Translations under genes and position numbers: made by a program
Source: Marinobacterium sp.
GTDB taxonomy: Bacteria > Pseudomonadota > Gammaproteobacteria > Pseudomonadales > Balneatricaceae
NCBI GenBank assembly: GCA_018623095.1
Contig: JAAZVX010000008.1
Location: 1-32,501 of the forward strand
Length of the DNA: 32,501 bases
Reading direction: 5' to 3'
Notes under the pieces: generated by a model
The model's database searches: none
The model's input: only the letters and a program-made list of their open reading frames with translations
What the model was told of the DNA's origin: nothing
Shown here: in pieces, positions 23,241 through 31,969 of the stretch
How the letters are laid out: the number at the start of each line of letters is the position of its first letter
How positions within the stretch are numbered: position 1 is the stretch's first letter

Positions 23241-25400
23241 CTAACTGTCATCGGTTAAATGCCCTAAACGAGCTTTAAGTGTCTGGTTCTCGTGGGTAAG
23301 CTTCTGTATCTCTAAACGGTGCCCATGTATCACTTCGTACTGTCGATCGACTTTATCCTCTAATATTTTATTCGCATTTTTTAGCTTGGCTAACTCGTTG
23401 CTGAGCTGTTCGTTGTTGTCCTGAAGCGACTCAAACAGTGGATTGTGTTCGGCTTCTGAACTGCTCAGTTTTAATTCGCTTGCGATGTGCGAAAAGAGTG
23501 CTTTAAGATCAGCCGACTCTCTGTCTGAATAGCGAATAGACTCTTCAATTGCAGAGTGTGCGCCCGCAGCACCGATAGAGCCCGCCAGACGTTGCTCGAG
23601 CAGGCGGTGAAACTCCATTAACTCTACAATGGTGAAATGAGTACGAGCCCCCAACTGCAGATCCGTTAGAATACTGCCCAGTACTTGATCCGCAGCATCG
23701 GTACTTAAAAAGCGATTAAGAAGGAGTTCGGCCTCTTGGGTTTTGGGTTCTCTCTCAATGTACGCTTCAAGGCCCGTAGGGCGGGCATTGCGGTATCGAT
23801 CCGTTAATACTTCATTGGTCGCGTTAAATAGCTCGTCTGTCTGGGCTCTCTCAACTTTGCGAGGTTTGTAAAGCGTGCTGCCAACAACATACAGAGTAAT
23901 GTTGAAAACGAGTGACCAGAATACGCCGTGAGCTAGTGGCGGTAAGAACTCGAATCCAAACAGTGCATTAGGGCGAAGCCATTGATGGCCAAAAAGGCCT
24001 TCAGACATAACGCTGTCATCGATCCACCCTTCACCGACCATCGGAGGCAGCACCAGTGTGAAGCCCCACAGTATAAAGCCGGACAGTAGCCCCAGAGCCG
24101 CACCTAAGCTATTGCCGTTGCGCCAAAATAGACCGATTAACCCCGCTGGCGCTAATTGAAGTACCGCGGCGAAAGATATCAAACCCAGTGCAACCAGCAG
24201 GTAAGGCGTATCAAGTTGATTAGCAAACAGGTGGGCAATGAGTGCAATGCCTAGAATGAGTATCCAGCGAAGATGAAGTATTGAAGCGCCCAAGTTGAGA
24301 TCAGGCTTAAATCGACGCCATACAGGTATCACCAAGTGGTTTGATGTCATGGTTGCTAGAGTAATGAGCGTAACGATCACCATTCCCGTCGCGGCGGCAA
24401 AGCCACCTAAGTAAGCCACCAGTGCCATCAATTCACTGTTGGCAAACTTGGGTATCAGTAGAACGAACTGATCGCCTGAGCTTTTTGGAAGCCCGAGCAA
24501 CAGGCCTGCCAGTGCAATAGGAATGACAAACAGGTTGATGGCCAGAGTGTAGATTGGGAATAGCGTCAGAGCGCTCTTGATGTGTGCGGTGCCAGGGTTT
24601 TCAACCACTGTGACATGAAACTGTCTTGGCAACATTAAAATGGCTGCAGCGCCTAGTATGATTAAGGCAATCCAAGTAAAGATGCTCTCAGCTCCACCGA
24701 AGCTGTAAACCGACGTTAAGTTGGCCTGTTCAGCCTGTTGAATCAGATCACCAAAGCCGTCAAACAGACCAAAGGTGACAAACAGGCCTAAGGCAATAAA
24801 GGCGAACAGCTTGACCAGACACTCGGCCGCTAACACAGCAATGATGCCCTGATGACGCTCGGTGGGATCGATCTTACGAGCACCAAAAATAATCGTGATG
24901 ACTGCAAGTGTCAGAGTGATGATGACGGCCGACCAACTCCCTTGGGCGGCCGAATCGTTAGTTAGAACCGCAAATGCACTGTTGATCGCACGAAGCTGAA
25001 GAACGATGTAAGGCAGTAACCCCAAAATAGCAATGATCGTTACTAATGCCGCAATCCGCTGAGATCGTCTGTAACGTGTTGATATCAAATCGGCAATGGA
25101 GGTTAAACGGAAACTCTCTTTGGCCAGAACCATCTTTTTGATCGCCTTGGCACCAAACAGAAGACCGAGAATCGCGCCGATGTAGATGGCAAAGAACTGG
25201 AGGCCATTTTCCAACGCGAAACCGACACTGCCATAAAAAGTCCAAGAGGTGAAAAAGACAGCCAAGGAGAGAGCATAAATAGGCCCTTGAAAGCCAAGCC
25301 CTGACTGTTTCCTTACCTTGCGCTCAACAACAATAGCCAAGGCGAATAGAAGTGCCATATAGAGCAGTGCAATAGCTGTGAGGCTGGCAGTAGAAAACAC
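23241..25400 (-). CDS. SLC5 transporter-like protein with STAC domain, no kinase domain
   Basis: A 719-aa membrane protein. About 13 TM helices (1-512) have the sodium:solute symporter fold found at the N-terminus of CbrA-type sensors (early FQGPIYALSLAVFFTSWTFYGSVG). After a linker, about 555-615 is STAC-like, with FHRLLEQRLAGSIGAAGAHS matching the ERLLAGAIGAASAR stretch of those kinases. CbrA-type proteins continue into PAS, HisKA and HATPase domains; this one has a coiled coil (about 655-715) and stops. The stop is followed by its own terminator, so this is not a window or obvious frameshift effect. It lies 2 bases after yidD, likely one operon. Confidence 0.85.
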   Translation of the reverse strand: MFSTASLTAIALLYMALLFALAIVVERKVRKQSGLGFQGPIYALSLAVFFTSWTFYGSVGFALENGLQFFAIYIGAILGLLFGAKAIKKMVLAKESFRLTSIADLISTRYRRSQRIAALVTIIAILGLLPYIVLQLRAINSAFAVLTNDSAAQGSWSAVIITLTLAVITIIFGARKIDPTERHQGIIAVLAAECLVKLFAFIALGLFVTFGLFDGFGDLIQQAEQANLTSVYSFGGAESIFTWIALIILGAAAILMLPRQFHVTVVENPGTAHIKSALTLFPIYTLAINLFVIPIALAGLLLGLPKSSGDQFVLLIPKFANSELMALVAYLGGFAAATGMVIVTLITLATMTSNHLVIPVWRRFKPDLNLGASILHLRWILILGIALIAHLFANQLDTPYLLVALGLISFAAVLQLAPAGLIGLFWRNGNSLGAALGLLSGFILWGFTLVLPPMVGEGWIDDSVMSEGLFGHQWLRPNALFGFEFLPPLAHGVFWSLVFNITLYVVGSTLYKPRKVERAQTDELFNATNEVLTDRYRNARPTGLEAYIEREPKTQEAELLLNRFLSTDAADQVLGSILTDLQLGARTHFTIVELMEFHRLLEQRLAGSIGAAGAHSAIEESIRYSDRESADLKALFSHIASELKLSSSEAEHNPLFESLQDNNEQLSNELAKLKNANKILEDKVDRQYEVIHGHRLEIQKLTHENQTLKARLGHLTDDS

Positions 25401-25402
25401 GA

Positions 25403-25708
25403 TCAGTGCTCCTTCTTCTCTGGGTTCGAACAGCCGCAGCTTTGCTCGGCAATTTCTTGTTGATAACTGGTCTCAAGTTCACTGCCTGGCACGGGATCTA
25501 TTCCTCCCTCTGAGCCCGGATGACAGCGTCCGATGCGTTTTAAGCCGAGCAGTGAGCCTTTAACGGGACCGTGAAGCTGAATTGCTTCGATCATATAGCT
25601 AGAGCAGGTTGGGTAGAATCGACAGCGCGGTCCCAGAATAGGACTGATGAACAGTTGATAAAACCGAACAATTAGAACGAGAAGTTGTTCAAAAAAATGT
25701 TTAACCAC
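25403..25708 (-). CDS. yidD: Membrane protein insertion efficiency factor YidD
   Basis: A 101-aa peripheral membrane protein assisting YidC/Sec insertion. [33 protein letters not shown]...[20 protein letters not shown] is the family signature with its conserved Cys residues. The ORF track begins at 25750, but GTG 25708 has AAGGAG upstream and yields the normal amphipathic N-terminus ([17 protein letters not shown]). The C-terminal tail (about 75-101) is longer than average. It is away from rnpA/rpmH/yidC, where yidD usually sits, and lies between mqo and the SLC5/STAC gene. Confidence 0.93.
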   Translation of the reverse strand: MVKHFFEQLLVLIVRFYQLFISPILGPRCRFYPTCSSYMIEAIQLHGPVKGSLLGLKRIGRCHPGSEGGIDPVPGSELETSYQQEIAEQSCGCSNPEKKEH

Positions 25709-25786
25709 ACCGGACTCCTTATTGACGCAATGGTAGTCCTTTAGCGCCAATAAACCAATCCGGTGGGGTCTCAGAAATGGACAGAG

Positions 25787-27289
25787 TTAAGCCGCTTCAG
25801 ATGCTTTTTTCTCATCCAGTAGCAATGTCTCAAGTGTTTGAGCACGCACTGTGCGAAGAAGATCGCTGTTTGTTGCCAGTGATTCACCATACGATGGAAT
25901 CATCTGTTTTAGCTTGTCAGCCCAGTTTGACTTCTGCATGCGCTCAGCAAAGCACTTCTCGATGATAGAGATCATTGTGCTGGTGGCTGTTGAGGCACCA
26001 GGCGAAGCACCCAGAAGAGCTGCTATTGAGCCATCGGCTGCAGAGATCACTTCCGTACCGAACTCTAGCTTACCCTTGGTTTCGTTACCCGGTTTAATAA
26101 TCTGAACGCGCTGACCCGCAAAAGAGAGTTCCCAATCATTCTCCTCAGCTTCTGGGAAGAAGTTGCGGAGTGACTCAACACGAGATCCGTGTGTCTGCAT
26201 CACTTCACTGATGAGGTATTTGGTTAGATCCATGTTGTTGCGAGCAACCGACATCATAGGCAAGAGGTTATCTGGACTGAGCGACATTGGCAGATCCATC
26301 AACGAGCCGGTTTTAAGGAACTTAGTGGTGAATCCTGCAAATGGACCGAATAACAGTGCTTTTTCACCATTGATGATGCGGGTATCCAAGTGCGGTACTG
26401 ACATCGGTGGCGCACCAATCGGTGCCATGCCATAGACCTTGGCTTGGTGACGTTTGATCACCTCTTTGTTCTTACAGATTAACCATTGTCCGCTGACAGG
26501 GAAGCCGCCATACCCTTCACCCTCTGGGATGCCCGATTTTTGTAGCAGAGGCAGTGCACCACCACCGGCACCCAAGAAGACAAACTTCGCACGAACCTTG
26601 AAGGTATCGGCCTTAGCAGAATGTTTTAGTTTGACGCACCAACGGCCATCTTCTTCCTGCTTAAGATCTTGAACAGTGGACGACAGTTTGAGTTCAAAGT
26701 TTCCGCTAACTTCCAGGAAGTTAACCATGAAGCGAGCCAACTCACCAAAGTTTACGTCCGAGCCATAACGCACTCGGGTTGCCGCGATCGGTTGATTATC
26801 TTCGCGGTTTTGCATGACCAGTGGCATCCACTCGCGGATCTGTTCAGGATCTTCGCTGTATTCCATTGCATCAAAAAGAGGATGCTGTGACAGAGCTTGG
26901 TGGCGTTTACGAAGGAAATCGACGTTATCTTCACCCCAGACAAAGCTGCAATGGGGAGTCGTATTGATGAACTTTTTAGGGTGAGGTAGCGCACCTTTGT
27001 TCACAAGGTATGACCAGAACTGCAGGCTGATCTCAAAACACTCGTTGATTGAGAACGCTTTGCTACAGTTGATTGAACCATCTGATAGACGCGGGGTGTA
27101 GTTCAGCTCGCAGTAGGCCGCATGTCCGGTACCCGCGTTATTAAGACCGTCGGTGCTTTCGCTAGCCACGTGGTTGAGACGTTCGACCATCATCATTTTT
27201 AGATTAGGGTCTAGTTCCTGAAGCATAACGGCAAGAGTTGTACTCATTGCACCAGCGCCAACTAACAATACATCTACTTCTGAATCCAT
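25787..27289 (-). CDS. mqo: Malate:quinone oxidoreductase
   Basis: A 500-aa membrane-associated FAD enzyme oxidising malate to oxaloacetate with quinone as acceptor. VDVLLVGAGAMSTTLAVMLQELDP binds FAD. ERLNHVASESTDGLNNAGTGHAAYCELNYTP is the strong Mqo signature, and GGFPVSGQWL, FGPFAGFTTKFLKTGS and ALLGASPGASTATSTM follow in the usual order. Length is normal. It replaces or supplements NAD malate dehydrogenase in the TCA cycle. No terminator is visible before yidD, which begins 78 bases downstream, so partial read-through is likely. Confidence 0.96.
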   Translation of the reverse strand: MDSEVDVLLVGAGAMSTTLAVMLQELDPNLKMMMVERLNHVASESTDGLNNAGTGHAAYCELNYTPRLSDGSINCSKAFSINECFEISLQFWSYLVNKGALPHPKKFINTTPHCSFVWGEDNVDFLRKRHQALSQHPLFDAMEYSEDPEQIREWMPLVMQNREDNQPIAATRVRYGSDVNFGELARFMVNFLEVSGNFELKLSSTVQDLKQEEDGRWCVKLKHSAKADTFKVRAKFVFLGAGGGALPLLQKSGIPEGEGYGGFPVSGQWLICKNKEVIKRHQAKVYGMAPIGAPPMSVPHLDTRIINGEKALLFGPFAGFTTKFLKTGSLMDLPMSLSPDNLLPMMSVARNNMDLTKYLISEVMQTHGSRVESLRNFFPEAEENDWELSFAGQRVQIIKPGNETKGKLEFGTEVISAADGSIAALLGASPGASTATSTMISIIEKCFAERMQKSNWADKLKQMIPSYGESLATNSDLLRTVRAQTLETLLLDEKKASEAA

Positions 27290-27573
27290 AACTCGAATAC
27301 CATCTGTGTGTTGAACAAATGTGCCTTACTACTCAATCTCCTATATGCTTTTGGCAAATAGGCCTTGGAAATAAGGCGCTGGGTAACAGATATATGTGTC
27401 ACCCATATTTCAGTGACGCCAATTATATTGCGGCGCACCATGGTTTCTAGTCTCTTTCTTCTAACTGTTTTGTTATACAGCTATTACAGATGACTATAAG
27501 CCCCGTCGTTACTGGATCTCGGCTAAACGGGTGGTTTTTCAAGATAGACCAATGTCTCAGGTGGATGTATCGA
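27290..27573. other. Divergent mqo / PNPOx-like intergenic region with small hairpins
   Basis: A 284-base gap. It contains GCCTT...AAGGC (27362-27377), GGGTAACA...TGTCACCC with one mismatch (starting 27381), and GTCAC...GTGAC (27398-27417), the last two overlapping. No tRNA-like or known riboswitch pattern is recognised. The ORF track extends the plus-strand gene to 27490, but residues 1-28 of that ORF do not look like family sequence. Confidence 0.35.
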
Positions 27574-28113
27574 ATGATCGACTTAAATAGCTTAAAACCC
27601 CTTGATCTATGGGGGATTGTCAAGGATTCGTTGGTTGAAAAAGGTCACCCTTGGAGGGTGTTTACACTCTCTACGGTCGATAAAGAGTGTCGACCACAAT
27701 CACGCTCTGTTGTGCTTAGAGAGGTTGAACCGCAAAGTTGGCTTGTGCGGTTCTACAGTGACTCACGTTCGCCAAAAATTTTGCAGCTGCAACATAACCC
27801 TCATGTCTCACTCTGCTTTTGGAATCCACAGTTAAAACAGCAGTTGCGTGCAGAGGGTGTCGCTACCCTCATGAGTGACCCAGCAGGTATTCAGCAACGC
27901 TGGCAGAGTGTCAAAGATGGCCCGACAGCAGGGGACTACACAACCACGTTAGCACCTGGGTCAGCAGTCGATCCACTCGTCGAGTTTTCTGAGCAGAATT
28001 GGTTCTGCGTGGTGGAGATTAAGATCAGATCGTTTGATCTTCTTCAGCTTAGTCGTGAAGGTCATCAAAGAGTGGCTGTGACCCCAGATGGAGTCACAGC
28101 GCTGGTTCCTTAA
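27574..28113 (+). CDS. Pyridoxamine 5'-phosphate oxidase-like flavin-binding protein
   Basis: About 179 aa, split-barrel FMN-binding family. GHPWRVFTLSTVDKECRPQSRSVVLREVE resembles the PNPOx N-terminal strands, and VRFYSDSRSPKILQLQHNPHVSLCFWNPQLKQQLRAEGVA is the FMN-contacting core. The C-terminal PdxH dimer signature is not evident, so this is a PdxH-like (Alr4036-type) protein rather than certain PdxH. I use the ATG at 27574 because the earlier 28 codons lack family resemblance and AGGTGG sits 9 bases upstream. It converges on phoH. Confidence 0.8.
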   Translation: MIDLNSLKPLDLWGIVKDSLVEKGHPWRVFTLSTVDKECRPQSRSVVLREVEPQSWLVRFYSDSRSPKILQLQHNPHVSLCFWNPQLKQQLRAEGVATLMSDPAGIQQRWQSVKDGPTAGDYTTTLAPGSAVDPLVEFSEQNWFCVVEIKIRSFDLLQLSREGHQRVAVTPDGVTALVP

Positions 28114-28123
28114 AAGCCTAAAG

Positions 28124-29512
28124 CTAGAGGTGTTCTTCGGCGTACTCGGCGAGTTTAGAGCGGAAGATACCCTCAAAGTGGACGCTCGCAGAGCCTTCAT
28201 AGTCTCTAAAACGTTCAACGATGTAGGTAAGGCCGGACGTTAAAGCGGTCAGGTAGTTCGAATCGATCTGGGCTAGGTTACCCAAGCAGACCATCTTGGT
28301 GTTTTTACCACAGCGAGTCAGAATCGTTTTCATCTGTTGTGGTGTCAGGTTTTGAGCTTCATCGATCAACACGATGGCGTTCTGAATGCTTCGTCCACGA
28401 ATGAAGTTAAGTGACTTGAACTGAATGTTAGCCTTCTCGATCGCATACTTTACGCTGCTTTGGGGGCGTTCATCCTGTTCGTGCATCGCCTCCAAGTTAT
28501 CGTTAATGGCACTCATCCAAGGGGTCATCTTCTCCTCTTCGGTGCCCGGTAAGAAGCCGATATCTTCAGCCACTGGTGGCGTCGATCGAGTGACAATGAT
28601 TTTGTTGTAACGACGCTGTTCAATCACCAACTCCAACGCACTGGCAAGCGCAACCAGGGTTTTACCCGAACCAGCCGAGCCGAGCAGAACCGCTAGATCG
28701 ATGTTGGGATCCAGCATCGCTTCCATTGCAAAGGCTTGTTGAATGTTGATTGGTGAAATACCCCAACAGTTTTGCTGCATCAGGTTTTGGTAACCCAGAT
28801 CCTGAAGAATGACCTTGTCGCCTTCAACACGGCTGGTCTTAGCTGCAAAATCTTGAGAGTCATCCCAGATGTATTCATTCGGGTAGGTTTCGGGGAGAAC
28901 CTCACGATCTACTCGGTGACAAGTGTGTTCGTTTTCGTGATAACTCTCAACAGAATCAACACCGTCCCAAAAAGGAGTCTCTAGATGAAGGTGGCCTGCA
29001 GGCAACAGATCAATATCAGAGACCAGCTGGTCTGTGCGGTAATCTTCAACACGTTTCAAGCCCGCGCCCATCGCCTTCAGGCGCATGTTCAAATCTTTAG
29101 TGACCAGAATCACCTGACGCTTGGGAAGAACCCGCTGCAAATGAAGAGCACAGTTAATGATGCGGTTGTCTTTGTTATGTTCCGATGGCAAGAAACCTTT
29201 GTCATGTGCAAGCTCATGATCGGGGTAAATAGAGAGTTTGCCGAACACAATCTCTCGTTCTCTCCCCTCAAGTAAAATTTGCACGCCGTCGAGTATTTCG
29301 GACGGATCTTTGGCGTTGCTGAGTATTTTGTCAATCTCGCGAATCGCGGCACGCGCTTCTGCTGCCACGTTCTTCTTCCGATCTTTGATGTCATCGAGCT
29401 CTTCAAGGACGGTCATCGGAATGGAGATGTCTTGCTCTTTAAATTCGACAAGACACTTTGGATCGTGCAACAGCACGTTGGTATCAAGGATATAAAGCTT
29501 GGATGCGCTCAT
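28124..29512 (-). CDS. PhoH family ATPase with N-terminal PIN domain (PhoH2-like)
   Basis: A 462-aa cytosolic protein. The PIN nuclease domain (about 1-160) begins LYILDTNVLLHDPKCL and keeps acidic residues (Asp10, EELDD near 38, TKDLNMRLKA near 138). The PhoH ATPase domain (about 250-455) has Walker A GSAGSGKTL near 278 and Walker B VLIDEAQNL. Such PIN-PhoH fusions act as RNA helicase-ribonucleases in some bacteria (family knowledge); the role here is not shown. There is no adjacent antitoxin-like gene upstream, the usual PhoAT arrangement. Confidence 0.92.
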   Translation of the reverse strand: MSASKLYILDTNVLLHDPKCLVEFKEQDISIPMTVLEELDDIKDRKKNVAAEARAAIREIDKILSNAKDPSEILDGVQILLEGREREIVFGKLSIYPDHELAHDKGFLPSEHNKDNRIINCALHLQRVLPKRQVILVTKDLNMRLKAMGAGLKRVEDYRTDQLVSDIDLLPAGHLHLETPFWDGVDSVESYHENEHTCHRVDREVLPETYPNEYIWDDSQDFAAKTSRVEGDKVILQDLGYQNLMQQNCWGISPINIQQAFAMEAMLDPNIDLAVLLGSAGSGKTLVALASALELVIEQRRYNKIIVTRSTPPVAEDIGFLPGTEEEKMTPWMSAINDNLEAMHEQDERPQSSVKYAIEKANIQFKSLNFIRGRSIQNAIVLIDEAQNLTPQQMKTILTRCGKNTKMVCLGNLAQIDSNYLTALTSGLTYIVERFRDYEGSASVHFEGIFRSKLAEYAEEHL

Positions 29513-29681
29513 TGGCGGTTCCTTCTGCAGCAGAGAGGGATCGATGAAAAGATCACCGATAACTTTAAACTAATCGATGCAACACTCTTTGGCAAATAGG
29601 TTCTGCCGATTTGCTGAATGTCATCTATCCTTCATATATAAACGTAAATAATGACATCGTGATTACGCGAAGGAGAGTGTT

Positions 29682-31049
29682 ATGAGCGATCTATTTGTCA
29701 CGGCCAGTGTTAAGCCCCTAGAGAGTCTAGATATGCTCTCGCCCTATGAAGTAGAGCGTATTCAGGATCGAAGCGATTCAGGTCTCTACCCTCTCTTTCG
29801 CCAATGCGCATTGGCGGTTCTAAATTGCGGCAGTGAGATGGACTGTACGGCTGAAGTGCTCGATAAACACCGAGATTTTGATGTTCATATAGTGAATAAA
29901 CACCGCGGTGTTCAGCTTGATCTTATTAATGCACCGGCATCCGCTTTTGTCGATGGAGAGTTGATCGATGGCATACGCGAACACCTCTTCTCGGTATTGC
30001 GAGACCTTGTCTACGTCGTAGATGAGCTAAATGATGTTTGTGAGGGTCTTACACCGGGTGAAACGCTGACCAATACCGTGTTTCATATCCTAAGGCACGC
30101 TAAATCATTAAGGCCAAACATTAAACCCAACATTGTGGTCTGTTGGGGTGGTCACTCCATTGCTCGCCACGAGTACGCTTACACCAAAAAAGTGGGTTAT
30201 GAGTTGGGCTTAAGAGGCCTCAATATATGTACCGGCTGTGGTCCAGGGGCCATGAAAGGTCCAATGAAAGGGGCCACCATCGCGCACGCCAAGCAGCGCA
30301 TTGCGAATCCTCGGTACATTGGCATAACGGAACCAGGCATCATTGCGGCAGAGTCGCCCAATCCGATCGTCTCTGAGTTGATCACAATGCCTGACATTGA
30401 AAAACGGTTAGAGGCTTTTGTCCGTCTCGGTCACGGCATCATCGTCTTTCCTGGGGGGGCAGGGACAGCCGAAGAGATTCTTTACATGCTCGGTATACTG
30501 CTTCAAGAACCTAACCGCAGTGTAGAGATGCCCTTTATTTTTACAGGCCCTGCAGGGAGCGAAGCCTACTTCGAACAGATCGATCAATTTGTTAAAGCAA
30601 CGCTCGGTGAAGAAGCCAGCAAGCTGTACCAGGTTGTTATTGATAATCCATCGAAGGTGGCCGCTTTAATGAAGGTGGGGCTTAACCAGGTCACGGAGCA
30701 GCGCAAAGAGTCAGGCGAGGCCTATCACTTTAACTGGCAGCTGCAGATCCCCTATGAGCTACAACTACCTTTTGAGCCGACTCACGCTAAGATGGCTGCG
30801 CTGAATCTTCACAAAGATCAGCCGATTTCTGAATTGGCCTCAGAGCTTCGTAAAGCACTATCGGGTATTGTCTCGGGCAACGTTAAAGAGCCCGCCGTCA
30901 AAGCGGTTGCGGAAAAAGGGCCTTTCATCCTGGATGGCGACCCCGAGGTGATCGAAGCGCTCGATAAATTGTTGAATGGATTCATTGAGCAGCGTCGAAT
31001 GAAGATCGATTTTGCGGGCTACGTTCCCTGCTTTAAGCTAGCAAGTTAA
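29682..31049 (+). CDS. ppnN: Nucleotide 5'-monophosphate nucleosidase PpnN (LOG family)
   Basis: A 455-aa homolog of E. coli PpnN/YgdH (454 aa). It cleaves purine and pyrimidine nucleoside monophosphates to base plus ribose 5-phosphate, and in E. coli it is activated by (p)ppGpp. The LOG domain has VVCWGGHSIARHEY, CTGCGPGAMKGPMKGA and VFPGGAGTAEEI (Rossmann-like catalytic core, about 145-275); N- and C-terminal regulatory domains flank it. GAAGGAGAG precedes the ATG. It is divergent from phoH. Confidence 0.94.
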   Translation: MSDLFVTASVKPLESLDMLSPYEVERIQDRSDSGLYPLFRQCALAVLNCGSEMDCTAEVLDKHRDFDVHIVNKHRGVQLDLINAPASAFVDGELIDGIREHLFSVLRDLVYVVDELNDVCEGLTPGETLTNTVFHILRHAKSLRPNIKPNIVVCWGGHSIARHEYAYTKKVGYELGLRGLNICTGCGPGAMKGPMKGATIAHAKQRIANPRYIGITEPGIIAAESPNPIVSELITMPDIEKRLEAFVRLGHGIIVFPGGAGTAEEILYMLGILLQEPNRSVEMPFIFTGPAGSEAYFEQIDQFVKATLGEEASKLYQVVIDNPSKVAALMKVGLNQVTEQRKESGEAYHFNWQLQIPYELQLPFEPTHAKMAALNLHKDQPISELASELRKALSGIVSGNVKEPAVKAVAEKGPFILDGDPEVIEALDKLLNGFIEQRRMKIDFAGYVPCFKLAS

Positions 31050-31090
31050 CTTAGAAGGGTGACTGGCTAGGCTTGTCATCCGCAATCCTG

Positions 31091-31136
31091 TGAAGCTCAA
31101 TGTTTTTAAAAAGCTTCAAAATAGGGGTCAGCCCCC
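31091..31136. repeat. Two short hairpins between ppnN and yafJ
   Basis: TGAAGCT (31091-31097) pairs with AGCTTCA (31112-31118) around an AT-rich loop. GGGGTCAGCCCC (31124-31135) follows immediately. The GGGGTCAG core resembles the GGGGTCAGACCCC motif I recall from REP/RAYT-type repeats, but a single copy cannot prove it. The stems could also weakly terminate ppnN, although no T-tract follows. Confidence 0.35.
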
Positions 31137-31185
31137 GGTTATGTAATCAGTTATACTTTCACAAGCTAAAAGACAGGGAGTCGCT

Positions 31186-31968
31186 ATGTGTGAGTTAATG
31201 GGTATGAGCGCTAATGTACCCACCGATATCTGTTTCAGTTTTGCCGGCTTGATGCAACGTGGCGGTGGTACCGGACCGCACAAGGATGGATGGGGTATCG
31301 GTTTCTACGAGGGTAAGGCTCAGCGAGCATTTCATGACCCACAACCCAGTGTCGACTCGCCAATTGCTCAGCTAGTCTGTAATTACCCAATTAAAAGTAA
31401 GAACGTCATCAGTCACATTCGGCAAGCGAATGTGGGCTCGGTCAATCTAGAAAATACCCACCCTTTCAGTCGCGAACTCTGGGGGTTTACCTGGACCTTT
31501 GCCCATAATGGACAGTTGGATCCGGTGATTTTTGATTGGCCGCTGCACTTCTATAAACCCGTGGGTACCACCGATTCGGAGTATGCCTTCTGTTGGTTGT
31601 TGGATCAGGTTCGACTAGCCTTTCCAGAACCTCCTCAAAAAACGGAACCTCTGTTTGATCTGATAACCCAATGCTGTCACAAGCTTCGTGCGTTAGGGGT
31701 ATTCAATATGTTGCTCTGTGACTCAGACTGGTTGTTCTCCTATTGCACCACTAAATTGCACTGGATTACCCGACGCGCGCCCTTTGGGGTCGCTCAGTTG
31801 AAAGATTGTGATTTAACAGTCGATTTTCGAGGAGAGACACAAGCAAATGATGTCGTTACAGTGATCGCAACCGAACCACTGACCGATAACGAGGTGTGGC
31901 AACCGCTAGTGACAGGTGAAGCTCGAGTGTTTAAAGAGGGAGAAACCTGCTTCTATCGCAGTGAATAA
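31186..31968 (+). CDS. yafJ: Class II glutamine amidotransferase (YafJ type)
   Basis: A 260-aa Ntn-type amidotransferase domain. The start MCELMGMSANVPTD places the nucleophilic Cys at position 2, exposed after Met removal. KDGWGIGFYEG, RQANVGS, NTHPFSRELWGFTWTFAHNGQL and TDSEYAFCWLLD are the usual class II blocks that bind glutamine. No synthase domain is attached, so the acceptor is unknown, as for E. coli YafJ. AGGGAG precedes the ATG, with a TATACT -10-like sequence upstream. The next gene starts one base after its stop. Confidence 0.9.
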   Translation: MCELMGMSANVPTDICFSFAGLMQRGGGTGPHKDGWGIGFYEGKAQRAFHDPQPSVDSPIAQLVCNYPIKSKNVISHIRQANVGSVNLENTHPFSRELWGFTWTFAHNGQLDPVIFDWPLHFYKPVGTTDSEYAFCWLLDQVRLAFPEPPQKTEPLFDLITQCCHKLRALGVFNMLLCDSDWLFSYCTTKLHWITRRAPFGVAQLKDCDLTVDFRGETQANDVVTVIATEPLTDNEVWQPLVTGEARVFKEGETCFYRSE

Positions 31969-31969
31969 G

